Positions 23,828 through 32,561 of a DNA stretch of 43,796 nt are shown piece by piece. The notes under the pieces were generated by a model, which saw only the letters and a program-made list of their open reading frames with translations, made no database searches and was not told the DNA's origin. Each line of letters begins with the position of its first letter. Positions within the stretch are counted from its first letter, which is position 1. The stretch is from JBQTHD01 sp052390275 (GTDB lineage Bacteria > Actinomycetota > Acidimicrobiia > Acidimicrobiales > AC-14), in contig JBQTHD010000017.1 in the NCBI GenBank assembly GCA_052390275.1, positions 1 through 43,796 on the forward strand, given 5' to 3'. The translations under genes were made by a program, and so were the position numbers.

Positions 23828-24475
23828 GTGGGCGATCTCGGCAGCCGGCCGCTTCGGGTTGTCCTGGCCGACGACCACGCACTGTTGCGCGAGGGGCTGG
23901 CCCGAGCCCTGACCGACCGGGGCATCGAAGTCGTCGGCCAGGCCGGCGACGGTGCCAGCGCCGTCGAGGTGGTTTTGGCGACCCGGCCCCAGGTCGTTCT
24001 CATGGACATCACCATGCCTTCCCTCGGCGGAGTGGAGGCCGTCCGCCGCATCCGCCAGGAGCGCCCAGGGACCGAAGCCGTAATGCTCACCATGCACGAC
24101 GATCCCGACACTTTGGCGCTGGCCATCGCGGCGGGCGCCGCCGCCTATCTGGTCAAGGACTGCTCCATCGACGATCTGGTGGAAACCATCGCGAGCGTCG
24201 TCGACGTCGCGTTTGCTCAGAACCCCATCACCGATGGCGTGGCCGAACGCACATCCGCCGGCCGCGAGCCCCGGCGCATCCTCTCGGACCGGGAAGCCGA
24301 GGTGCTCCAGTGCATCGCTGACGGTCTGTCGGTCACCGAGGTGGCCGCCCGGCTGTTCATCAGCACCAAGACGGTCAAGAACCACTTGGCGGCCGCATAC
24401 GCCGGCCTGGGCGCAAGGGATCGGACGCAGGCCGTTATCAGAGCCGTCCGGCTGGGCATCGTCCGCCTGGGTTGA
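23828..24475 (+). CDS. LuxR/NarL-family response regulator
   Basis: 215 residues. Receiver domain 1-125: acidic pair Asp15-Asp16, phospho-acceptor Asp60 (VVLMDITMP), and the conserved Lys in AAYLVKD. C-terminal LuxR-type helix-turn-helix: LSDREAEVLQCIADGLSVTEVAARLFISTKTVKNHLAAAYAGL. The GTG start lies one base after the kinase stop, so the two form a cognate pair. Likely target is the tad locus itself, since the pilin gene starts 183 bp downstream; that is inference from position. Confidence 0.93.
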   Translation: MGDLGSRPLRVVLADDHALLREGLARALTDRGIEVVGQAGDGASAVEVVLATRPQVVLMDITMPSLGGVEAVRRIRQERPGTEAVMLTMHDDPDTLALAIAAGAAAYLVKDCSIDDLVETIASVVDVAFAQNPITDGVAERTSAGREPRRILSDREAEVLQCIADGLSVTEVAARLFISTKTVKNHLAAAYAGLGARDRTQAVIRAVRLGIVRLG

Positions 24476-24658
24476 CTGCTCTCCGCCGAGCCCGAATTGC
24501 TCGTTGTCCCGGGGAATGCGCGGTAATCCATGCCGAACTCCAGAATGGGCCAAACGACCCATCCAGGGACGAAGCACCGGGGCCGACAACTACAAGTACA
24601 ACCACCAAAGCCCCCGACCGGAGTTCCGGCCAGGCACTAGAGAAAAGGAACAAATGAG

Positions 24659-24868
24659 ATGGAGATCGTCAGCCTCTGGCAGTCCTTCGTCACCCGGATC
24701 ACCGGCCGGATCCACAACGAGCGGGGCGCGGCGCTGGTTGAGTACGCCCTCCTGCTGGCCCTGATCGCCGTCGTCTGCATCGTCGCCCTCCAGGTGCTCG
24801 GCACTGAGGCGGCCGACAAGTTCTCCACTATCGGTGACCAGATCGCCGACGCCGGCGAGACCCCGTAA
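24659..24868 (+). CDS. flp: Flp-type major pilin
   Basis: 69 residues, typical of Flp/Fap pilins. The prepilin motif is clear: cleavage after Gly23 in ERGAALVEYALLLALIAVV leaves Glu at +5 followed by Tyr (the Flp EY signature) and a 22-residue hydrophobic helix; the mature pilin would be 46 residues. AAAGGA lies 12 nt upstream. Another ATG at 24654 is better spaced but leads into a non-pilin frame. Only one pilin gene is seen. It stands alone with a 183-bp leader and a strong terminator behind it, suited to high expression. Confidence 0.93.
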   Translation: MEIVSLWQSFVTRITGRIHNERGAALVEYALLLALIAVVCIVALQVLGTEAADKFSTIGDQIADAGETP

Positions 24869-24916
24869 CCCCCGTCAGCCTCGCACCAACGCCGGGTCTC
24901 CCGGCCCATCCAAGCC

Positions 24917-24952
24917 TTCGACCCCCGCCGCGAGGCGGGGGTCGAACTTTTT
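24917..24952 (+). terminator. Strong intrinsic terminator after flp
   Basis: TTCGACCCCCGCC (24917-24929), GNRA-type loop GCGA, and GGCGGGGGTCGAA (24934-24946) give a perfect 13-bp stem followed by CTTTTT. It is the only hairpin in the window with a proper T-run and points in the direction of the pilin gene. Confidence 0.9.
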
Positions 24953-24977
24953 CACCCGACCCCGGAGTCGTCGGGCG

Positions 24978-26423
24978 CTAGGGCAGCAACTCCATTCGGC
25001 TGAAGACCACCCATCCGCTCTCGTCCAGATAGATCTGCTGCCAACGTCCCCCGGTGGCGGCCAGGATCGCAGCCAGGGGTAGGTCCCGTCGCCAGAGCAC
25101 CACGTCTATGTCATGTCGGCCCAGGATCTCCCGTGAGGACTGATGCCCGGCCAGCAACTTGGCGTAGTCATCGGAAACCTCCACCGGGTACATGTCCACC
25201 CGGTCGTCGATGAAGACCTTCACGTCTCGCCCGTACCGGTACTGCAGGTAGTTGCCGACCCGATCGGTGGAGGCCAGACGATGGGACCGGCTGAGCAGGC
25301 CGGCCTCGTCAAGGTGGTCCACGGCGGCCACCGGATAACTGCTCAGCTTCAAAGCCGGCCCCAGCAGCACTGGCAGGACCGATGCCACCCCGGCCAGTAC
25401 GAGGAAACTGACCAGCGCCAAGTTGGCCCGGGCGGCGTTGCCCACCGGCGCGGCGGCCGGGCGGGTGTCGGGATGGCGGATGGCCCGGGCCAGAGTCGGC
25501 GCCAGCACCACGGCCGCTACCGGGAGGTTGCGGACCGCCAGTAGGCCCAGAGCCACAAAGATCACCACCGGAACCGCATCCCGCCACGGCGCCCGCCACC
25601 GGATCAGCAGCCCCAACGCCAGGGCCAGCCCGACGAGGGCCATACGGGTTCCCGCCGCTGAGAAGTTCGGCGACTGCCATTCGACGACCCGGGAGAACAC
25701 TTCCCGGCGACCAGCCAGGGTGAAGGGGAAGGCCAGCAGGCGGGGGCCCAGGGGGTTGATGGCGGCGGCGACCAACCCGGCGGCGAATCCAGCCGCATAC
25801 TTCATGGTCCCGGCCGGCCAGGACTTCCAGTCCCGCCACTCCCCGGCCGCCCGGGCCAGCAGGTACACCAGCCCCAGGACGAAGGAACCGTGGCTGTTGA
25901 CCCACAACCACACCACCGGGATCAGCAACCACGGACTCCGGCGCCGTTCCACCACGGTGACAGTCAGGGCCATGGCCACCAGCCCGAACATCAGCGGCCG
26001 AGGAGACCAGAAAGGAGCGCCCACCAGAACAATCGCCGCCCCGGCCAACGTCGTCCTCAGCGGAGAACCGGTTCGACTGAGCCGGAGAAGCAACCAGGCC
26101 AGCGCGGCTGTCAGCAGGCCCTGGAGCAGCATCACCGCGGCCAGACCCCCCAGACGCTGGGTCCACCCGTAGATCATTTCCGGTAGCCAACTCTGCACCA
26201 CCCACGGCTGGCCGGTGGCGGTGAAGGAGTAGGGGTCCACCCGAGGTATTCCCGACCCCGTCACCATGTCCAAGCCGGTGCGCAGGTGGGTCAGCAGAGA
26301 ATTGTCGGCCAGCGGCCGGACCCCGATGCGCAGGCCGAGAAGCACAAAGGCCGCCACGAACAACGACTCCGCCCTGGGGGCGCGCAACAACCCGGCGGGA
26401 CCCCGCCGGACCGGAAGCGTCAC
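24978..26423 (-). CDS. Polytopic membrane protein (GT-C-like architecture), unknown
   Basis: 481 residues. About ten hydrophobic segments from residue 20 to 350 (SLFVAAFVLLGLRIG, AAVMLLQGLLTAALAWLLL, LAGAAIVLVGAPFW, LLIPVVWLWVNSHGSFVLGLVYLL, YAAGFAAGLVAAAINPLG, MALVGLALALGLLI and others), then a soluble C-terminal domain. The first loop has DPYSFTATGQPWVVQSWLPEMIYG and the tail VFIDDRVDMYPVEVSDDY; both resemble a family of actinobacterial membrane proteins with glycosyltransferase-C-like topology and a D-x-R-x-D motif. No enzyme is assignable. The gene lies upstream-facing from the pilin terminator and 42 bp after rpsA in transcription order, so it could be co-transcribed with rpsA. Confidence 0.7.
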   Translation of the reverse strand: MTLPVRRGPAGLLRAPRAESLFVAAFVLLGLRIGVRPLADNSLLTHLRTGLDMVTGSGIPRVDPYSFTATGQPWVVQSWLPEMIYGWTQRLGGLAAVMLLQGLLTAALAWLLLRLSRTGSPLRTTLAGAAIVLVGAPFWSPRPLMFGLVAMALTVTVVERRRSPWLLIPVVWLWVNSHGSFVLGLVYLLARAAGEWRDWKSWPAGTMKYAAGFAAGLVAAAINPLGPRLLAFPFTLAGRREVFSRVVEWQSPNFSAAGTRMALVGLALALGLLIRWRAPWRDAVPVVIFVALGLLAVRNLPVAAVVLAPTLARAIRHPDTRPAAAPVGNAARANLALVSFLVLAGVASVLPVLLGPALKLSSYPVAAVDHLDEAGLLSRSHRLASTDRVGNYLQYRYGRDVKVFIDDRVDMYPVEVSDDYAKLLAGHQSSREILGRHDIDVVLWRRDLPLAAILAATGGRWQQIYLDESGWVVFSRMELLP

Positions 26424-26465
26424 CCTCCGGCCCTGCCCGGGGCGATCAGGCCATCAGGAGTGGTC

Positions 26466-27971
26466 TCACTCCGCGGGGACCGACCCCGCCTCGTCACCGG
26501 GAACGTCTCCCGACGCCTCAGCAACAGCTACGGCGTCTACGTCGGCGCCGTCCCGGCTGGCCGGCCGCCCTTCCCCAGCGCCCCCGGACCCCTCGCCGGC
26601 GGCGGCGAAGTCCGCCGCCCAGGCCGCCTGGGCCTCGGTGTCAGGGGTGAACGGTTCGGCCGAGGTGGCCCCGAGGAAAGTGCCGGTCTCGTCGTAGGCG
26701 TGGGCGCCGTAGGCCTCCTGGTACTCGGCCGCCACCTCACCGCCTTCGGCCGCCCCCTTGATCGACAGGCTGATACGCCGGCGGTTGAGTTCCAGGTCGA
26801 TGATCTTGACCCAGAGTTCCTCGTCCTGGCCGACGACCTGCTCGGCCAGGTCCACGTGGTGATCGGCCATCTCCGAGATATGGACCAGACCCTCGATGCC
26901 GTCGCCCACCTGGACGAAGGCTCCGAAGGGAACCGTCTTGGTGACCCGGCCGTAGACGAGTTCGCCCACCTTGTGACTGCTGGCGAACTCCTCCCAGGGG
27001 TCGGGCTGGGTGTTCTTGAGCGAGAGGCTGATGCGCTCCCGATCCAGGTCCACCTCCAGAACAGCCACTTCCACCTCGTCGCCCACCGCCACCACGTCGC
27101 TCGGGTGGTTGACGTGCTTCCAGGACAACTCGGAAACGTGGATGAGCCCGTCCATGCCCCCCAGGTCGACGAAGGCGCCGAAGTTGACCACCGAGGAGAC
27201 CTTGCCGCGACGCACCTCGCCGGGCTTGAGGTTGTCCAGGAACGCCTCGCGCTGCTCCTTCTGAGTCTCCTCCAGCCAGGCCCGGCGCGACAGCACCACG
27301 TTGTTGCGATGGCGGTCCAACTCGATGATCTTGGCGTCGAGCACCGAACCCACGTACTGGTTCAGATCTCTCACCCGGCGAAGTTCCACCAAGGAGGCGG
27401 GCAGGAAGCCGCGAAGGCCTATATCGATGATGAGGCCCCCCTTGACCACTTCGATCACCGGACCCGACACCACCCCACCGGTCTCCTTGAGCCGCTCGAT
27501 CGTGCCCCAGGCCCGCTCGTACTGGGCCCGCTTCTTGGACAGAACCAGACGGCCCTCCTTGTCCTCTTTCTGGAGAACCAGGGCTTCGATGGCGTCGCCC
27601 AGCGACACCACTTCGGAAGGGTCGACGTCGTGGCGAATGGACAGTTCCCGGGCGGGGATCACTCCTTCGGACTTGAAACCGATGTCGAGCAGCACCTCGT
27701 CCCGGTCGACCTTGACCACAGTGCCCGAAACGATGTCGCCGTCCTCGAACAGGACGATGGTGGCGGCAATGGCGTCGTCGAGCGACATGTCTCCCAGGTC
27801 GTCGACAGCGATCTCCTCCGGCCGAAGCCCGAAGAACTCGGCGGTGGCGGGAATCTCCGGTATTTCGGGTGCCGGCTCGACCGTTCCGTCGGCCGGAGGC
27901 ATCTGCGCCTCGGTCGGAGCCACCCCCCCTTCGGCCAGGTCGGGATCGGGGGAGGAGGTGGGGTCAGACAT
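26466..27971 (-). CDS. rpsA: 30S ribosomal protein S1
   Basis: 501 residues, actinobacterial length. Four S1 (OB-fold) domains are visible: GDIVSGTVVKVDRDEVLLDI, GGVVSGPVIEVVKGGLIIDI, GEVRRGKVSSVVNFGAFVDL and GELVYGRVTKTVPFGAFVQV, each with the GxV and GFhP or GLhHxSE patterns. The N-terminal 60 residues are acidic and Pro-rich; the C-terminal 75 are Ala/Glu/Gly-rich and probably disordered. Binds mRNA on the ribosome. The start is ATG at 27969-27971. The polA-rpsA neighbourhood is conserved in actinobacteria. Confidence 0.96.
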   Translation of the reverse strand: MSDPTSSPDPDLAEGGVAPTEAQMPPADGTVEPAPEIPEIPATAEFFGLRPEEIAVDDLGDMSLDDAIAATIVLFEDGDIVSGTVVKVDRDEVLLDIGFKSEGVIPARELSIRHDVDPSEVVSLGDAIEALVLQKEDKEGRLVLSKKRAQYERAWGTIERLKETGGVVSGPVIEVVKGGLIIDIGLRGFLPASLVELRRVRDLNQYVGSVLDAKIIELDRHRNNVVLSRRAWLEETQKEQREAFLDNLKPGEVRRGKVSSVVNFGAFVDLGGMDGLIHVSELSWKHVNHPSDVVAVGDEVEVAVLEVDLDRERISLSLKNTQPDPWEEFASSHKVGELVYGRVTKTVPFGAFVQVGDGIEGLVHISEMADHHVDLAEQVVGQDEELWVKIIDLELNRRRISLSIKGAAEGGEVAAEYQEAYGAHAYDETGTFLGATSAEPFTPDTEAQAAWAADFAAAGEGSGGAGEGRPASRDGADVDAVAVAEASGDVPGDEAGSVPAE

Positions 27972-28121
27972 GGGTTGGTCGGCTCTCTTTCCGGACGGGG
28001 AGCACCGGGGCGACGCGCCGGTACCGGTGGCGGAGTCTAGTGGGCCTCCCCAACGACAAGACCTCGCCGGCCAGACGAAGCGAACGCCTGCCCCGGGTGA
28101 AAGACCGTGGCCTTTGCCCGG

Positions 28122-28161
28122 GTGGTTCAGCCCTGGCGGGAGTGGTTCAGCCCTGGCGGGA
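28122..28161. repeat. Perfect 2 x 20-bp tandem repeat between polA and rpsA
   Basis: A 20-bp unit beginning GTGGTTCAGCCC and ending GGCGGGA occurs twice without a change (28122-28141 and 28142-28161), directly after the polA stop side. A third, decayed copy may start at 28162. Exact identity implies a recent slippage or an active array. Confidence 0.85.
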
Positions 28162-28165
28162 CTGG

Positions 28166-31033
28166 TCAGCCTTTGGCCGAGGCCCAGTCCCTGCCCCACG
28201 AGAGGTTCACGTCCAGGGGTACACGTAGGTCGGCGGCGCCGGTCATGGCAGCAACGGTGACGGCCGCCGCGGCCTGGGCTTCCGACGGCGGGACCTCCAG
28301 GATCACCTCGTCGTGGACCTGGAGCACGATGCGGCTGGCCAGGTTGCCCGTCTCCAACGCCTGGTCCAGGCGAACCAGGGCGACCTTGAAGATGTCGGCG
28401 GCCAGGCCCTGGATCCCGGCGTTCATGGCCTGTCGCTCGCCCGCCTGACGGATCCGGAAATTGGGTGACGCCAACTCGGGAATCTGGCGCCGGCGGCCGA
28501 ACAGGGTCTCGGTGTAGCCCCGGTCCCGGGCCTCGGCCACGGTGGCGTCCATGTAGGTCCGGACCCGGGGGAAGGCGTCGAAGAAGGCATCGAGGATGAC
28601 CGACGCATCGGCGGTGGAAATGGCCAGCCGCTGGCCCAGCCCAAAGGCCTCCATTCCGTAGGCGAGACCGTAGGAAACCATCTTGGCCTTCGACCGCTGG
28701 GCCAGGGTCACCTCCTGGGCTGGCACCCCGAAGATCCGCGCCGCTGTGGCCGAGTGGATATCGGTACCCGACTCGAAGGCCCCGATGAGGCCGGGGTCGT
28801 CGGCCAGATGGGCGATAACCCTCAACTCGATCTGGTTGTAGTCGGCCACCAGGAAATCCAGCCCGGCTCCGGGGACGAAGGCCGACCGGATCCGGCGCCC
28901 CTCCTCGGTTCTCACCGGGATGTTGTGGAGGTTTGGTCGGTCACTCGAGAGCCGACCGGTCCGGGCCACGGTCTGGTTGAAGGTGGCATGGATACGTCCG
29001 TCGGCGCCCACCTCGGCCATCAGGCTCTCGCCGTAGGTGGACCGAAGCTTCTCCACCTCGCGGTAGCGCAGCAGCGGTTCGATGATCGGGTGCTGGCCAG
29101 CCAGGCGGGCGAGGGAGGCGGCGTCGGTGGAGAAACCGGTCTTGGTCTTCTTCACCGGAACCAGGCCCAACTTGTCGAACAGGATCCGGCGCAACTGCGG
29201 AGTGGAGTTGATCAGAAAGCGCTCTCCGGCCAGTTCGTAGATGGCCGACTCCAAGCGGACGCCTTCGGCGACGACCTCGTCGAAGAGGGAGCGCAACCGT
29301 TCACCGTCGACACCCACCCCGAGGCGCTCCATGCGGGCCAGAACCCGCACCAGCGGACGCTCCACTTCCTCGTAGAGGCGGGTGAGGCCCCGGGCGGCCA
29401 GGGCGGCCTCCAGCACCGGAGCCAGCCGAGCGATACCGGCGGCCTCCGTGGCAGCCTCGGAGGCCGGATCCCGCGCCGACCCACTCAGGTCCAACTGACC
29501 CACCGGCGGGGCCTGGGCGGCGGCCAGATCCAGCCCCATGAAGCGCCGGGCCACCTCCACCAGACCGTAGGTGGCCTGACCGGGCTCGATGAGGTAGGCG
29601 GCAACCTCGGTGTCGGTCACCAGGCCCGCCATGGCCGGCCGGCGCTGATCTGTCCGGCCGGCCGGGGCCACGGACTCAAGAGCGGCCACCAGGGACTTCG
29701 CCCCATGGGCACAGAACCGCACCCCCGCCAGGGCGTCGACAACTTCGGGGTGACTCAGCAGTTCGGCTCCGATCCATACCACCGGCTCCGGGGCCGGGTT
29801 CGCGCCAACACCGGTGGCGAGTGGGCCGCCGGCGGCTTCCGGTCGAGGCGCAAGCTCCGCAGCGTCCCCCACCTCCGCAGTGGCTCCCACCTCCGCCGCC
29901 ACCGCCGATCGCTCCACCGCCGCTCGGTCCGCCGGCGATCGCGCCGACCCCGACCCGGCCGACCCCGACCCGGCCGACCCCGCTACCGCCAGCCCTACCA
30001 GGGGACTGCGCCCCGCCTCCCCCAACCAGGCCGGGGCCAGCGCCACCCAACCGTTGGGGCCGGCCACCAGCAGCCGGCAGGCGGCATCCGCGTCGCCCGC
30101 CGGGGCTACCGCCACCTCCAACCTCGTCGATTCCCCAGCGGGGGCAGCCTCCTGGGCCTGGTCCCCCATGGCCGCCAACAGGCGGTCGTAAAGGGCCCGA
30201 AACTCCAGGAAGGTGAACAGTTCCCGCAGGGCCGGATGGTCGGGCGGCGCTGACCCCAGGTGATCGAGATCCCGGTCGAGGGGAACGTCGCGGACCAGCG
30301 GAGTGGCCAGGGCGTTGCTTCTGACCTGAGCCTCGGAGTTCCGCAGGCTATCCCTCAGCTTGGGGGTGGCGGTGTCCAAGTTGGCAAAGATGGCGTCCAG
30401 GCTTCCGTGAGCCTGAACCAGGCGAGCCGCCGTCTTCTCGCCCACTCCGGGAACGCCGGGAAGGTTGTCCGACGGGTCACCTCGCAGGGCGGCGTAGATG
30501 GGGTACTGGTCGGGCCGGACACCCGTGCGCTCCATGATCCCGGCCTCGTCGTAGAGGGCGTAGTCACTCACTCCCCGACGGTTGTAAAGGACGCGAATGT
30601 GAGGGTCCTCCACCAGTTGGTAGGCGTCGCGGTCGCCGGTCACGACGATGACATCGTCCCCCCGGTCCCTGCCCTGGGTGGCGAGCGTAGCCAGAACGTC
30701 GTCGGCTTCGAACCCCGGGGCATCGATCATGGGCAGGCCCAGCGTGTCGAGCACCTGGCGAACCAGGCCCATCTGTTGACGAAGAATGTCTGGGGTTTCC
30801 GCCCGGCCGGCCTTGTAATCGGCAACCAACTGGTGACGGAAGTTGGGTTCGGGCCGATCGAAGGCCACCACCAACTGGTCTGGACGATGCTCGGCCATCA
30901 GGTAGGTGAGCATGGAAGTGAAGCCAAAGACGGCGTTGGTCACCTGTCCCGACGCAGTGGCCATGTCCGCCGGGAGGGCGAAAAAGGCCCGGTAGACCAG
31001 GGAGTTTCCGTCAAGAAGCAGGACTTTGGCCAC
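28166..31033 (-). CDS. polA: DNA polymerase I
   Basis: 955 residues, GTG start. Residues 1-300: intact 5'-3' nuclease (LLLDGNSLVYRAFFA, FEADDVLATLA, VVTGDRDAYQLV, GVPGVGEKTAARLV). Residues about 310-570: proofreading-like domain without its acidic residues (a D-x-E strand reads VALAPAWLG), so proofreading is probably absent. It carries a Gly/Ser/Ala-rich insertion of about 60 residues (345-405). Residues 580-955: polymerase with motif A Asp731 (DYNQIELR), O-helix QRSKAKMVSYGLAYG and motif C Asp908 (HDEVILEV). The O-helix has Tyr where E. coli has Phe762, as in other actinobacterial enzymes. Roles: Okazaki fragment processing and repair synthesis. Confidence 0.97.
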   Translation of the reverse strand: MAKVLLLDGNSLVYRAFFALPADMATASGQVTNAVFGFTSMLTYLMAEHRPDQLVVAFDRPEPNFRHQLVADYKAGRAETPDILRQQMGLVRQVLDTLGLPMIDAPGFEADDVLATLATQGRDRGDDVIVVTGDRDAYQLVEDPHIRVLYNRRGVSDYALYDEAGIMERTGVRPDQYPIYAALRGDPSDNLPGVPGVGEKTAARLVQAHGSLDAIFANLDTATPKLRDSLRNSEAQVRSNALATPLVRDVPLDRDLDHLGSAPPDHPALRELFTFLEFRALYDRLLAAMGDQAQEAAPAGESTRLEVAVAPAGDADAACRLLVAGPNGWVALAPAWLGEAGRSPLVGLAVAGSAGSGSAGSGSARSPADRAAVERSAVAAEVGATAEVGDAAELAPRPEAAGGPLATGVGANPAPEPVVWIGAELLSHPEVVDALAGVRFCAHGAKSLVAALESVAPAGRTDQRRPAMAGLVTDTEVAAYLIEPGQATYGLVEVARRFMGLDLAAAQAPPVGQLDLSGSARDPASEAATEAAGIARLAPVLEAALAARGLTRLYEEVERPLVRVLARMERLGVGVDGERLRSLFDEVVAEGVRLESAIYELAGERFLINSTPQLRRILFDKLGLVPVKKTKTGFSTDAASLARLAGQHPIIEPLLRYREVEKLRSTYGESLMAEVGADGRIHATFNQTVARTGRLSSDRPNLHNIPVRTEEGRRIRSAFVPGAGLDFLVADYNQIELRVIAHLADDPGLIGAFESGTDIHSATAARIFGVPAQEVTLAQRSKAKMVSYGLAYGMEAFGLGQRLAISTADASVILDAFFDAFPRVRTYMDATVAEARDRGYTETLFGRRRQIPELASPNFRIRQAGERQAMNAGIQGLAADIFKVALVRLDQALETGNLASRIVLQVHDEVILEVPPSEAQAAAAVTVAAMTGAADLRVPLDVNLSWGRDWASAKG

Positions 31034-31136
31034 TTTTGGTCAGGCTCCGCGCTGGCGTGGGCGCGTAGTTCGTCCCCAGCACATGGCGGCGGACGGCGGA
31101 GACGGGATCGAGGTGGGAAGAGCGACCCCTTGAAAG

Positions 31137-31142
31137 TAGCCT
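31137..31142 (+). promoter_or_regulatory. Putative -10 element of the Uma2-type gene
   Basis: TAGCCT (TAnnnT) ends 7 nt before the ATG at 31150, and no Shine-Dalgarno is present. Consistent with a leaderless transcript. Confidence 0.42.
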
Positions 31143-31149
31143 TCGACTC

Positions 31150-31710
31150 ATGCGCTCGGTGATGCTGGAAACCCCAGAGGCCCTGCTCGAGGAACGTCGA
31201 AAGCTCGATATGGATCTGTTCGACGAGATGTGGGAGGGGGAACTGCACATGGTGCCGCCACCGTCGGGACGTCATCAGGAGGTTGCTCTAGCGCTCCTCC
31301 GCACATTCCTTCCCCTGGCCGAGGCCCGGGGCCTGGTGGCCCGGTTCGAAACGGGACTGTTCCGCCCGGGGGTCGATAACGACTGGCGGGTACCGGATCA
31401 GACCTACACCCGGCCAGAAACGCTGACCGAGCGCGGAATCGACGGTCCGGCCTCGCTGGTGGTGGAGTTCCTCTCGCCCAACGACGAGACCTACAAGAAG
31501 ATGGGTTTCTACGCTTCGCTGGGGGTGACCGAGGCCCTGGTGGTGAACCCCCGCACCCGGCAGGTGGAGGTCCTTACCCGCCAGGGGGACCAGATGGTGG
31601 GAACAGGCGGGCTGGGCGACGCCGCCACCGTCGCCACCCTCGGGGTGAAGCTGGCCCTGGCTGACGGCCGGCTGATGGCCAACTGGGAGGACGGCTCGGC
31701 CGAAATCTGA
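31150..31710 (+). CDS. Uma2-family (DUF820) PD-(D/E)XK nuclease-like protein
   Basis: 186 residues. The fold pattern of Uma2 proteins is complete: an N-terminal helix, WEGELHMVPPPSGRHQEVALALL, then RVPDQTY (conserved Asp after the PD), LVVEFLSPNDETYKKMGFYASLGVTEALVVNP (E-x-L/F-S-P with a later Lys, forming the PD-(D/E)XK site) and a C-terminal strand set. Family members are predicted nucleases of unknown target, often in many copies in cyanobacteria and actinobacteria. It diverges from polA. Stand-alone gene, with no partner antitoxin seen. Confidence 0.85.
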   Translation: MRSVMLETPEALLEERRKLDMDLFDEMWEGELHMVPPPSGRHQEVALALLRTFLPLAEARGLVARFETGLFRPGVDNDWRVPDQTYTRPETLTERGIDGPASLVVEFLSPNDETYKKMGFYASLGVTEALVVNPRTRQVEVLTRQGDQMVGTGGLGDAATVATLGVKLALADGRLMANWEDGSAEI

Positions 31711-31782
31711 ACGGGCCGGGCCGGGCCGGCCGGCTCGAGGCGAGGTTGGCGGGGCGTCGAGGCGGGCGGGCGGCCACGTGGG

Positions 31783-31788
31783 TAGCAT
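31783..31788 (+). promoter_or_regulatory. Putative -10 element of the DtxR-like gene
   Basis: TAGCAT (TAnnnT) is followed by 8 nt and then the ATG at 31797; no ribosome-binding site is visible. Leaderless arrangement inferred. Confidence 0.45.
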
Positions 31789-31796
31789 GCGCCGTC

Positions 31797-32456
31797 ATGG
31801 CCGATGGATTCCATCCGCCCCTCGAGGAATACCTGGAGGCGATCTGGGAACTCGAGGAGGAGGGCGTGGCCGTAATCCAGGCCCGCCTGGTCGAGCACCT
31901 CGAACATTCCGCCCCCTCGGTTTCCGAGATGGTCCGGCGGCTGCGGGACGAGGGCTACATCACCGTCAGTGGGCGGGCCCTCAGCCTCACTGAACAGGGG
32001 CGCACCCGGGCCATCAGCGTGGTCCGCAAACACCGTTTGGCCGAACGACTGCTCACCGATGTCATCGGTCTTCCCTGGCACAAGACCCACGTGGAGGCCT
32101 GTCGATGGGAACACGTGATGTCCGACGAGGTCGAGGAGCGGTTGGTGACCTTGTTGGGCAATCCCACCACCTGTCCCCATGGCAACCCCATTCCCGGTTC
32201 CGGTGCCCCGGAACGGGATCTGGTGGCGCTGGCTGAATCCCGACCTGGTGACCGGGTTCGGCTGGAGCGGGTGACCGAGCAGGTGGAGGTCGACATGCCA
32301 GCGCTCATCTACCTGGACGAGAACGGTTTTACCCCCGGCGCCAACGCTCGCGTCAGTTCCCGGGGCCCCGATGGCACCCTGGTCCTGGAACTGGCGGGCG
32401 GGTCCATCGCCCTGGGACCGGCGCTGGCCAGCCAACTCTTCGTCTCACGGGTCTGA
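31797..32456 (+). CDS. DtxR/IdeR-family metal-dependent repressor
   Basis: 219 residues. N-terminal winged helix (LVEHLEHSAPSVSEMVRRLRDEGYI), dimerisation and metal domain, and a C-terminal SH3/FeoA-like domain (GDRVRLERVTEQVEVDMPALIYLDE). Ligands by alignment with DtxR: His79, Glu83, His98, Cys102, Glu105 and His106 (HRLAE, EACRWEHVMSDE) are all present. The position of the DtxR Met10 ligand is Glu11 instead, as in many MntR-like proteins. The metal (Fe or Mn) is therefore not assigned. The ATG at 31797 is preferred over an earlier start because homology begins there and a -10-like box lies 8 nt upstream. Confidence 0.92.
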   Translation: MADGFHPPLEEYLEAIWELEEEGVAVIQARLVEHLEHSAPSVSEMVRRLRDEGYITVSGRALSLTEQGRTRAISVVRKHRLAERLLTDVIGLPWHKTHVEACRWEHVMSDEVEERLVTLLGNPTTCPHGNPIPGSGAPERDLVALAESRPGDRVRLERVTEQVEVDMPALIYLDENGFTPGANARVSSRGPDGTLVLELAGGSIALGPALASQLFVSRV

Positions 32457-32561
32457 CCTTCTCGAGCCCGTAAGCCCTCGCGCTCCTGCGGGATCGGGCC
32501 CTGTGAAACCGGGCGGGAAAGAGAAGGGGCTGCAATCGGGGCCTCCAGACAGGCCTACGGA

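Noticed and set aside
24978..26205. Minus-strand use of the flp terminator for the membrane-protein gene
   Set aside because: On that strand the stem is not followed by a T-run; it is directional for flp.
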